A DNA stretch of 64,000 nucleotides from Heliopora coerulea (lineage: Eukaryota; Cnidaria; Anthozoa; Scleralcyonacea; Helioporidae): contig JASJOG010000107.1 in NCBI GenBank assembly GCA_030142905.1, forward strand, positions 1,054,001 to 1,118,000. The letters run 5' to 3'. Made by a program: the position numbers and the translations under genes. Below the pieces are notes generated by a model. The model ran no database searches. It worked only from the letters and a program-made list of their open reading frames with translations, and was not told the origin of the DNA. The number at the start of each line of letters is the position of its first letter. The first letter of the stretch is position 1. Below are positions 23,731 to 34,845 of this stretch, one piece after another.

Positions 23731-25411
23731 TTGAGCGAAATTACGTTGAAAATTTTAGGTGTCAAAATTTGACCAAAATGTAAATGGGTTAACCTTTGGT
23801 TTTTGACGATTTTTCGACCAATTTTCAACTTTCGAAATAAGAGCAGAATGTGAAAGTTTATTGCATAGAAAGTAGTTTTGCAGTGATTTCAGTGGTTTTT
23901 GAGCGAAATTACGTTGAAAATTTTAGGTGTCAAAATTTGACCAAAATGTAAAGGGGTTAACCTTTGGTTTCTGACGATTTTTCCACCAATTTTCAACTTT
24001 CGAAATAAGAGCAGAATGTGAAAGTTTATTGCATAGAAAGTAGTTTTGCAGTGATTTCAGTGGTTTTTGTGCGAAATTACGTTGAAAATTTTAGGTGTCA
24101 AAATTTGACCAAAATGTAAAGGGGTTAACCTTTGGTTTTTGACGATTTTTCGACAAATTTTCAACTTTCGAAATAAGAGCAGAATGTGAAAGTTTATTGC
24201 ATAGAAAGTAGTTTTGCAGTGATTTCAGTGGTTTTTCAGCGAAATTACGTTGAAATTTTTAGGTGTCAAAATTTGACCAAAATGTAAAGGGGTTAACCTT
24301 TGGTTTTTGACGATTTTTCCACCAATTTTCAACTTTCGAAATAAGAGCAGAATGTGAAAGTTTATTGCATAGAAAGTAGTTTTGCAGTGATTTCAGTGGT
24401 TTTTGAGCGAAATTACGTTGAAAATTTTAGGTGTCAAAATTTGACCAAAATGTAAAAAGGTTAACCTTTGGTTTTTGACGATTTTTCCACCAATATTCAA
24501 CTTTCGAAATAAGAGCAGAATGTGAAAGTTTATTGCATAGAAAGTAGTTTTGCAATGATTTGAGTGATTTTTTGAGCGAAATTACGTTGAAAATTTTAGG
24601 TGTCAAAATTTGACCAAAATGTAAAGGGGTTAACCTTTGGTTTTTGACGATTTTTCCACCAATTTTCAACTTTCGAAATAAGAGCAGAATGTGAAAGTTT
24701 ATTGCATAGAAAGTAGTTTTGCAGAGATTTCAGTGGTTTTTGAGCAAAATTACGTTGATAATTTTAGGTGTCAAAATTTGACCAAAATGTAAAGAGGTTA
24801 ACCTTTGATTTTTGACGATTTTTCCACCAATTTTCAACTTTCGAAATAAGAGCAGAATGTGAAAGTTTATTGCATAGAAAGTAGTTTTGCAGTGATTTCA
24901 GTGGTTTTTGAGCGAAATTACGTTGAAAATTTTAGGTGTCAAAATTTGACCAAAATGTAAAGGGGTTAACCTTTGGTTTCTGACGATTTTTCGACCAATT
25001 TTCAACTTTCGAAATAAGAGCAGAATGTGAAAGTTTATTGCATAGAAAGTAGTTTTGCAGTGATTTCAGTGGTTTTTGAGCAAAATTACGTTGAAAATTT
25101 TAGGTGTCAAAATTTGACCAAAATGTAAAGGGGTTAACCTTTGGTTTTTGACGATTTTTCCACCAATTTTCAACTTTCGAAATAAGAGCAGAATGTGAAA
25201 GTTTATTGCATAGAAAGTAGTTTTGCAGTGATTTCAGTGGTTTTTGAGCGAAATTACGTTGAAAATTTTAGGTGTCAAAATTTGACCAAAATGTAAAGGG
25301 GTTAACCTTTGGTTTTTGACGATTTTTCCACCAATTTTCAACTTTCGAAATAAGAGCAGAATGTGAAAGTTTATTGCATAGAAAGTAGTTTTGCAGTGAT
25401 TTCAGTGGTTT
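23731..25411. repeat. 10-monomer unit, copy 2 of the 1,681-bp tandem duplication
   Basis: All linked marks of copy 1 recur at +1,681. Differences include GAGTGATTTTTTG near 24,565 where copy 1 has GAGTGG, and GACCAAAATG near 25,286 where copy 1 has GACCAATATG. Confidence 0.95.
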
Positions 25412-27095
25412 TTGAGCAAAATTACGTTGAAAATTTTAGGTGTCAAAATTTGACCAAAATGTAAAGGGGTTAACCTTTGGTTTTTGACGATTTTTCCACC
25501 AATTTTCAACTTTCGAAATAAGAGCAGAATGTGAAAGTTTATTGCATAGAAAGTAGTTTTGCAGTGATTTCAGTGGTTTTTGAGCGAAATTACGTTGAAA
25601 ATTTTAGGTGTCAAAATTTGACCAAAATGTAAAGGGGTTAACCTTTGGTTTTTGACGATTTTTCGACCAATTTTCAACTTTCGAAATAAGAGCAGAATGT
25701 GAAAGTTTATTGCATAGAAAGTAGTTTTGCAGTGATTTCAGTGGTTTTTTGAGCGAAATTACGTAGAAAATTTTAGGTGTCAAAATTTGACCTAAATGTA
25801 AAGGGGTTAACCTTTGGTTTTTGACGATTTTTCGACCAATTTTCAACTTTCGAAATAAGAGCAGAATGTGAAAGTTTATTGCATAGAAAGTAGTTTAGCA
25901 GTGATTTCAGTGGTTTTTGAGCAAAATTACGTTGAAAATTTTAGGTGTCAAAATTTGACCAAAATGTAAAGGGGTTAACCTTTGGTTTTTGACGATTTTT
26001 CCACCAATTTTCAACTTTCGAAATAAGAGCAGAATTTGAAAGTTTATTGCATAGAAAGTAGTTTTGCAGTGATTTCAGTGGTTTTTGAGCGAAATTACGT
26101 TGAAAATTTTAGGTGTCAAAATTTGACCAAAATGTAAAGGGGTTAACCTTTGGTTTTTGACGATTTTTCCACCAATTTTCAACTTTCGAAATAAGAGCAG
26201 AATGTGAAAGTTTATTGCATAGAAAGTAGTTTTGCAGTGATTTCAGTGGTTTTTTGAGCGAAATTACGTTGAAAATTTTAGGTGTCAAAATTTGACCAAA
26301 ATGTAAAGGGGTTAACCTTTGGTTTTTGACGATTTTTCCACCAATTTTCAACTTTCGAAATAAGAGCAGAATGTGAAAGTTTATTGCATAGAAAGTAGTT
26401 TTGCAGTGATTTCAGTGGTTTTTCAGCGAAATTACGTTGAAAATTTTAGGTGTCAAAATTTGACCAAAATGTAAAGGGGTTAACCTTTGGTTTTTGACGA
26501 TTTTTCCACCAATTTTCAACTTTCGAAATAAGAGCAGAATGTGAAAGTTTATTGCATAGAAAGTAGTTTTGCAGTGATTTCAGTGGTTTTTTGAGCGAAA
26601 TTACGTTGAAAATTTTAGGTGTCAAAATTTGACCAAAATGTAAAGGGGTTAACCTTTGGTTTTTGACGATTTTTCCACCAATTTTCAACTTTCGAAATAA
26701 GAGCAGAATGTGAAAGTTTATTGCATAGAAAGTAGTTTTGCAGTGATTTCAGTGGTTTTTCAGCGAAATTACGTTGAAAATTTTAGGTGTCAAAATTTGA
26801 CCAAAATGTAAAGGGGTTAACCTTTGGTTTTTGACGATTTTTCGACCAATTTTCAACTTTCGAAATAAGAGCAGAATGTGAAAGTTTATTGCATAGAAAG
26901 TAGTTTTGCAGTGATTTGAGTGGTTTTTTGAGCGAAATTACGTTGAAAATTTTAGGTGTCAAAATTTGACCAAAATGTAAAGGGGTTAACCTTTGGTTTT
27001 TGACGATTTTTCCACCAATTTTCAACTTTCGAAATAAGAGCAGAATGTGAAAGTTTATTGCATAGAAAGTAGTTTTGCAGTGATTTCAGTGGTTT
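25412..27095. repeat. Satellite, ten monomers with a local dimer pattern
   Basis: Private changes are ACGTAGAAAATT near 25,762, GACCTAAATG near 25,790, AGTTTAGCAG near 25,893 and GAATTTGAAAG near 26,033. From about 26.1 to 27.0 kb, 6-T monomers alternate with TTTTCAGCG monomers at 337 bp, like the pattern at 17.7-20.0 kb. Confidence 0.9.
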
Positions 27096-28106
27096 TTGAG
27101 CGAAATTACGTTGAAAATTTTAGGTGTCAAAATTTGACCAAAATGTAAAGGGGTTAACCTTTGGTTTTTGACGATTTTTCGACCAATTTTCAACTTTCGA
27201 AATAAGAGCAGAATGTGAAAGTTTATTGCATAGAAAGTAGTTTTGCAGTGATTTGAGTGGTTTTTTGAGCGAAATTACGTTGAAAATTTTAGGTGTCAAA
27301 ATTTGACCAAAATGTAAAGGGGTTAACCTTTGGTTTTTGACGATTTTTCGAACAATTTTCAACTTTCGAAATAAGAGCAGAATGTGAAAGTTTATTGCAT
27401 AGAAAGTAGTTTTGCAGTGATTTCAGTGGTTTTTTGAGCGAAATTACGTTGAAAATTTTAGGTGTCAAAATTTGACCAAAATGTAAAGGGGTTAACCTTT
27501 GGTTTTTGACGATTTTTCCACCAATTTTCAACTTTCGAAATAAGAGCAGAATGTGAAAGTTTATTGCATAGAAAGTAGTTTTGCAGTGATTTCAGTGGTT
27601 TTTTGAGCGAAATTACGTTGAAAATTTTAGGTGTCAAAATTTGACCAAAATGTAAAGGGGTTAACCTTTGGTTTTTGACGATTTTTCCACCAATTTTCAA
27701 CTTTCGAAATAAGAGCAGAATGTGAAAGTTTATTGCATAGAAAGTAGTTTTGCAGTGATTTCAGTGGTTTTTGAGCGAAATTACGTTGAAAATTTTAGGT
27801 GTCAAAATTTGACCAAAATGTAAAGGGGTTAACCTTTGGTTTTTGACGATTTTTCCACCAATTTTCAACTTTCGAAATAAGAGCAGAATGTGAAAGTTTA
27901 TTGCATAGAAAGTAGTTTTGCAGTGATTTCAGTGGTTTTTGAGCGAAATTACGTTGAAAATTTTAGGTGTCAAAATTTGACCAAAATGTAAATGGGTTAA
28001 CCTTTGGTTTTTGACGATTTTTCCACCAATTTTCAACTTTCGAAATAAGAGCAGAATGTGAAAGTTTATTGCATAGAAAGTAGTTTTGCAGTGATTTGAG
28101 TGGTTT
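27096..28106. repeat. Six-monomer block, copy 2 (offset 5,889 bp)
   Basis: It carries the CGAACAATT mark near 27,350 in the same context as 21,460. Its last monomer has AAATGGG with CCACC where copy 1 has CGACC. Confidence 0.87.
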
Positions 28107-29288
28107 TTTGAGCGAAATTACGTTGAAAATTTTAGGTGTCAAAATTTGACCAAAATGTAAAGGGGTTAACCTTTGGTTTTTGACGATTTTTCGACCAATT
28201 TTCAACTTTCGAAATAAGAGCAGAATGTGAAAGTTTATTGCATAGAAAGTAGTTTTGCAGAGATTTCAGTGGTTTATGAGCAAAATTACGTTGATAATTT
28301 TAGGTGTCAAAATTTGACCAAAATGTAAAGGGGTTAACCTTTGGTTTTTGACGATTTTTCCACCAATTTTCAACTTTCGAAATAAGAGCAGAATGTGAAA
28401 GTTTATTGCATAGAAAGTAGTTTTGCAGTGATTTGAGTGGTTTTTTGAGCGAAATTACGTTGAAAATTTTAGGTGTCAAAATTTGACCAAAAAGGTAAAG
28501 GGGTTAACCTTTGGTTTTTGACGATTTTTCCACCAATTTTCAACTTTCGAAATAAGAGCAGAATGTGAAAGTTTATTGCATAGAAAGTAGTTTTGCAGTG
28601 ATTTCAGTGGTTTTTGAGCGAAATTACGTTGAAAATTTTAGGTGTCAAATTTTGACCAAAATGTAAAGGGGTTAACCTTTGGTTTTTGACGATTTTTCCA
28701 CCAATTTTCAACTTTCGAAATAAGAGCAGAATGTGAAAGTTTATTGCATAGAAAGTAGTTTTGCAGTGATTTCAGTGGTTTTTTGAGCGAAATTACGTTG
28801 AAAATTTTAGGTGTCAAAATTTGACCAAAATGTAAAGGGGTTAACCTTTGGTTTTTGACGATTTTTCCACCAATTTTCAACTTTCGAAATAAGAGCAGAA
28901 TGTGAAAGTTTATTGCATAGAAAGTAGTTTTGCAGTGATTTCAGTGGTTTTTTGAGCGAAATTACGTTGAAAATTTTAGGTGTCAAAATTTGACCAAAAT
29001 GTAAAGGGGTTAACCTTTGGTTTTTGACGATTTTTCCACCAATTTTCAACTTTCGAAATAAGAGCAGAATGTGAAAGTTTATTGCATAGAAAGTAGTTTT
29101 GCAGTGATTTCAGTGGTTTTTTGAGTGAAATTACGTTGAAAATTTTAGGTGTCAAAATTTGACCAAAATGTAAAGGGGTTAACCTTTGGTTTTTGACGAT
29201 TTTTCCACCAATTTTCAACTTTCGAAATAAGAGCAGAATGTGAAAGTTTATTGCATAGAAAGTAGTTTTGCAGTGATTTCAGTGGTTT
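28107..29288. repeat. Satellite, seven monomers, start of the right-hand subfamily
   Basis: It includes GCAGAGATTTC with TTTATGAGCAAAATT and TTGATAATTTT near 28,260-28,300, AAAAAGGTAAAGGGG near 28,488, and the position-37 T flip at 28,644-28,656. Several 6-T monomers follow. The flip and the AAAAAGG monomer stay frequent from here to the end. Confidence 0.9.
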
Positions 29289-31815
29289 TTGAGCGAAATT
29301 ACGTTGAAAATTTTAGGTGTCAAAATTTGACCAAAATGTAAAGGGGTTAACCTTTGGTTTTTGACGATTTTTCCACCAATTTTCAACTTTCGAAATAAGA
29401 GCAGAATGTGAAAGTTTATTGCATAGAAAGTAGTTTTGCAGTGATTTGAGTGGTTTTTGAGCGAAATTACGTTGAAAATTTTAGGTGTCAAAATTTGACC
29501 AAAAAGGTAAAGGGGTTAACCTTTGGTTTTTGACGATTTTTCCACCAATTTTCAACTTTCGAAATAAGAGCAGAATGTGAAAGTTTATTGCATAGAAAGT
29601 AGTTTTGCAGTGATTTCAGTGGTTTTTGAGCGAAATTACGTTGAAAATTTTAGGTGTCAAAATTTGACCAAAATGTAAAGGGGTTAACCTTTGGTTTTTG
29701 ACGATTTTTCCACCAATTTTCAACTTTCGAAATAAGAGCAGAATGTGAACGTTTATTGCATAGAAAGTAGTTTTGCAGTGATTTCAGTGGTTTTTGAGCG
29801 AAATTACGTTGAAAATTTTAGGTGTCAAAATTTGACCAAAATGTAAAGGGGTTAACCTTCGGTTTTTGACGATTTTTCCACCAATTTTCAACTTTCGAAA
29901 TAAGAGCAGAATGTGAAAGTTTATTGCATAGAAAGTAGTTTTGCAGTGATTTCAGGGGTTTTTGAGCAAAATTACGTTGATAATTTTAGGTGTCAAAATT
30001 TGACCAAAATGTAAAGGGGTTAACCTTTGGTTTTTGACGATTTTTCCACCAATTTTCAACTTTCGAAATAAGAGCAGAATGTGAAAGTTTATTGCATAGA
30101 AAGTAGTTTTGCAGTGATTTCAGTGGTTTTTCAGCGAAATTACGTTGAAAATTTTAGGTGTCAAAATTTGACCAAAATGTAAAGGGGTTAACCTTTGGTT
30201 TTTGACGATTTTTCCACCAATTTTCAACTTTCGAAATAAGAGCAGAATGTGAAAGTTTATTGCATAGAAAGTAGTTTTGCAGTGATTTCAGTGGTTTTTG
30301 AGCGAAATTACGTTGAAAATTTTAGGTGTCAAAATTTGACCAAAATGTAAATGGGTTAACCTTTGGTTTTTGACGATTTTTCGACCAATTTTAAACTTTC
30401 GAAATAAGAGCAGAATGTGAAAGTTTATTGCATAGAAAGTAGTTTTGCAGTGATTTCAGTGGTTTTTGAGCGAAATTACGTTGAAAATTTTAGGTGTCAA
30501 AATTTGACCAAAAAGGTAAAGGGGTTAACCTTTGGTTTTTGACGATTTTTCCACCAATTTTCAACTTTCGAAATAAGAGCAGAATGTGAAAGTTTATTGC
30601 ATAGAAAGTAGTTTTGCAGTGATTTCAGTGGTTTTTCAGCGAAATTACGTTGAAAATTTTAGGTGTCAAATTTTGACCAAAATGTAAAGGGGTTAACCTT
30701 TGGTTTTTGACGATTTTTCCACCAATTTTCAACTTTCGAAATAAGAGCAGAATGTGAAAGTTTATTGCATAGAAAGTAGTTTTGCAGTGATTTCAGTGGT
30801 TTTTTGAGCGAAATTACGTTGAAAATTTTAGGTGTCAAAATTTGACCAAAATGTAAAGGGGTTAACCTTTGGTTTTTGACGATTTTTCGACCAATTTTAA
30901 ACTTTCGAAATAAGAGCAGAATGTGAAAGTTTATTGCATAGAAAGTAGTTTTGCAGTGATTTGAGTGGTTTTTTGAGCGAAATTACGTTGAAAATTTTAG
31001 GTGTCAAAATTTGACCAAAATGTAAAGGGGTTAACCTTTGGTTTTTGACGATTTTTCCACCAATTTTCAACTTTCGAAATAAGAGCAGAATGTGAAAGTT
31101 TATTGCATAGAAAGTAGTTTTGCAGTGATTTGAGTAGTTTTTTGAGCGAAATTACGTTGAAAATTTTAGGTGTCAAAATTTGACCAAAATGTAAATGGGT
31201 TAACCTTTGGTTTTTGACGATTTTTCGACCAATTTTCAACTTTCGAAATAAGAGCAGAATGTGAAAGTTTATTGCATAGAAAGTAGTTTTGCAGTGATTT
31301 CAGTGGTTTTTGAACGAAATTACGTTGAAAATTTTAGGTGTCAAAATTTGACAAAAATGTAAAGGGGTTAACCTTTGGTTTTTGACGATTTTTCCACCAA
31401 TTTTCAACTTTCGAAATAAGAGCAGAATTTGAACGTTTATTGCATAGAAAGTAGTTTTGCAGTGATTTGAGTGGTTTTTTTAGCGAAATTACGTTGAAAA
31501 TTTTAGGTGTCAAAATTTGACCAAAATGTAAAGGGGTTAACCTTTGATTTTTGACGATTTTTCGACCAATTTTCAACTTTCGAAATAAGAGCAGAATGTG
31601 AAAGTTTATTGCATAGAAAGTAATTTTGCAGTGATTTCAGTGGTTTTTCAGCGAAATTACGTTGAAAATTTTAGGTGTCAAAATTTGACCAAAATGTAAA
31701 TGGGTTAACCTTTGGTTTTTGACGATTTTTCCACCAATTTTCAACTTTCGAAATAAGAGCAGAATGTGAAAGTTTATTTCATAGAAAGTAGTTTTGCAGT
31801 GATTTCAGTGGTTTT
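29289..31815. repeat. 16-monomer-spaced unit, copy 1 (offsets 2,695 and 3,031 bp)
   Basis: Marks shared at +2,695 are GATTTGAG with AAAAAGG (29,446), GTGAACGTTTATTG (29,748), TCAGGGGTTTTTGAGCAAAA with TTGATAATTTT (29,952) and the position-37 flip (30,665). Marks shared at +3,031 are GAATTTGAACG (31,426), TTTTTTTAGCG (31,474), AAGTAATTTTG (31,619) and TTTATTTCATAG (31,784). The change of offset equals two monomers. Confidence 0.92.
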
Positions 31816-31983
31816 TTGAGCGAAATTACGTTGAAAATTTTAGGTGTCAAAATTTGACCAAAATGTAAAGGGGTTAACCTTTGGTTTTTGACGATTTTTC
31901 CACCAATTTTCAACTTTCGAAATAAGAGCAGAATGTGAAAGTTTATTGCATAGAAAGTAGTTTTGCAGTGATTTCAGTGGTTT

Positions 31984-34845
31984 TTGAGCGAAATTACGTT
32001 GAAAATTTTAGGTGTCAAAATTTGACCAAAATGTAAAGGGGTTAACCTTTGGTTTTTGACGATTTTTCCACCAATTTTCAACTTTCGAAATAAGAGCAGA
32101 ATGTGAAAGTTTATTGCATAGAAAGTAGTTTTGCAGTGATTTGAGTGGTTTTTGAGCGAAATTACGTTGAAAATTTTAGGTGTCAAAATTTGACCAAAAA
32201 GGTAAAGGGGTTAACCTTTGGTTTTTGACGATTTTTCCACCAATTTTCAACTTTCGAAATAAGAGCAGAATGTGAAAGTTTATTGCATAGAAAGTAGTTT
32301 TGCAGTGATTTCAGTGGTTTTTGAGCGAAATTACGTTGAAAATTTTAGGTGTCAAAATTTGACCAAAATGTAAAGGGGTTAACCTTTGGTTTTTGACGAT
32401 TTTTCCACCAATTTTCAACTTTCGAAATAAGAGCAGAATGTGAACGTTTATTGCATAGAAAGTAGTTTTGCAGTGATTTCAGTGGTTTTTGAGCGAAATT
32501 ACGTTGAAAATTTTAGGTGTCAAAATTTGACCAAAATGTAAAGGGGTTAACCTTTGGTTTTTGACGATTTTTCCACCAATTTTCAACTTTCGAAATAAGA
32601 GCAGAATGTGAAAGTTTATTGCATAGAAAGTAGTTTTGCAGTGATTTCAGGGGTTTTTGAGCAAAATTACGTTGATAATTTTAGGTGTCAAAATTTGACC
32701 AAAATGTAAAGGGGTTAACCTTTGGTTTTTGACGATTTTTCCACCAATTTTCAACTTTCGAAATAAGAGCAGAATGTGAAAGTTTATTGCATAGAAAGTA
32801 GTTTTGCAGTGATTTCAGTGGTTTTTCAGCGAAATTACGTTGAAAATTTTAGGTGTCAAAATTTGACCAAAATGTAAAGGGGTTAACCTTTGGTTTTTGA
32901 CGATTTTTCCACCAATTTTCAACTTTCGAAATAAGAGCAGAATGTGAAAGTTTATTGCATAGAAAGTAGTTTTGCAGTGATTTCAGTGGTTTTTGAGCGA
33001 AATTACGTTGAAAATTTTAGGTGTCAAAATTTGACCAAAATGTAAATGGGTTAACCTTTGGTTTTTGACGATTTTTCGACCAATTTTCAACTTTCGAAAT
33101 AAGAGCAGAATGTGAAAGTTTATTGCATAGAAAGTAGTTTTGCAGTGATTTCAGTGGTTTTTGAGCGAAATTACGTTGAAAATTTTAGGTGTCAAAATTT
33201 GACCAAAAAGGTAAAGGGGTTAACCTTTGGTTTTTGACGATTTTTCCACCAATTTTCAACTTTCGAAATAAGAGCAGAATGTGAAAGTTTATTGCATAGA
33301 AAGTAGTTTTGCAGTGATTTCAGTGGTTTTTCAGCGAAATTACGTTGAAAATTTTAGGTGTCAAATTTTGACCAAAATGTAAAGGGGTTAACCTTTGGTT
33401 TTTGACGATTTTTCCACCAATTTTCAACTTTCGAAATAAGAGCAGAATGTGAAAGTTTATTGCATAGAAAGTAGTTTTGCAGTGATTTCAGTGGTTTTTT
33501 GAGCAAAATTACGTTGAAAATTTTAGGTGTCAAAATTTGACCAAAATGTAAAGGGGTTAACCTTTGGTTTTTGTCGATTTTTCGACCAATTTTCAACTTT
33601 CGAAATAAGAGCAGAATGTGAAAGATTATTGCATAGAAAGTAGTTTTGCAGTGATTTCAGTAGTTTTTGAGCGAAATTACGTTGAAAATTTTAGGTGTCA
33701 AAATTTGACCAAAATGTAAAGGGGTTAACCTTTGGTTTTTGACGATTTTTCGACCAATTTTCAACTTTCGAAATAAGAGCAGAATGTGAAAGTTTATTGC
33801 ATAGAAAGTAGTTTTGCAGTGATTTCAGTGGTTTTTGAGCGAAATTACGTTGAAAATTTTAGGTGTCAAAATTTGACCAAAATGTAAAGGGGTTAACCTT
33901 TGGTTTTTGACGATTTTTCGACCAATTTTCAACTTTCGAAATAAGAGCAGAATGTGAAAGTTTATTGCATAGAAAGTAGTTTTGCAGTGATTTGAGTGGT
34001 TTTTTGAGCGAAATTACGTTGAAAATTTTAGGTGTCAAAATTTGACCAAAATGTAAAGGGGTTAACCTTTGGTTTTTGACGATTTTTCCACCAATTTTCA
34101 ACTTTCGAAATAAGAGCAGAATGTGAAAGTTTATTGCATAGAAAGTAGTTTTGCAGTGATTTGAGTAGTTTTTTGAGCGAAATTACGTTGAAAATTTTAG
34201 GTGTCAAAATTTGACCAAAATGTAAAGGGGTTAACCTTTGGTTTTTGACGATTTTTCCACCAATTTTCAACTTTCGAAATAAGAGCAGAATGTGAAAGTT
34301 TATTGCATAGAAAGTAGTTTTGCAGTGATTTCAGTGGTTTTTGAACGAAATTACGTTGAAAATTTTAGGTGTCAAAATTTGACAAAAATGTAAAGGGGTT
34401 AACCTTTGGTTTTTGACGATTTTTCCACCAATTTTCAACTTTCGAAATAAGAGCAGAATTTGAACGTTTATTGCATAGAAAGTAGTGTTGCAGTGATTTG
34501 AGTGGTTTTTTTAGCGAAATTACGTTGAAAATTTTAGGTGTCAAAATTTGACCAAAATGTAAAGGGGTTAACCTTTGATTTTTGACGATTTTTCGACCAA
34601 TTTTCAACTTTCGAAATAAGAGCAGAATGTGAAAGTTTATTGCATAGAAAGTAATTTTGCAGTGATTTCAGTGGTTTTTCAGCGAAATTACGTTGAAAAT
34701 TTTAGGTGTCAAAATTTGACCAAAATGTAAATGGGTTAACCTTTGGTTTTTGACGATTTTTCCACCAATTTTCAACTTTCGAAATAAGAGCAGAATGTGA
34801 AAGTTTATTTCATAGAAAGTAGTTTTGCAGTGATTTCAGTGGTTT
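31984..34845. repeat. Copy 2 of the 29.3-31.8 kb unit, with two extra monomers
   Basis: The unit repeats with all marks listed for copy 1 up to the flip monomer (33,360). About two extra monomers lie around 33.6-33.9 kb, carrying GAAAGATTATTG (33,622) and CAGTAGTTTTTGAG. The rest then continues at an offset of 3,031 bp. Confidence 0.9.
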
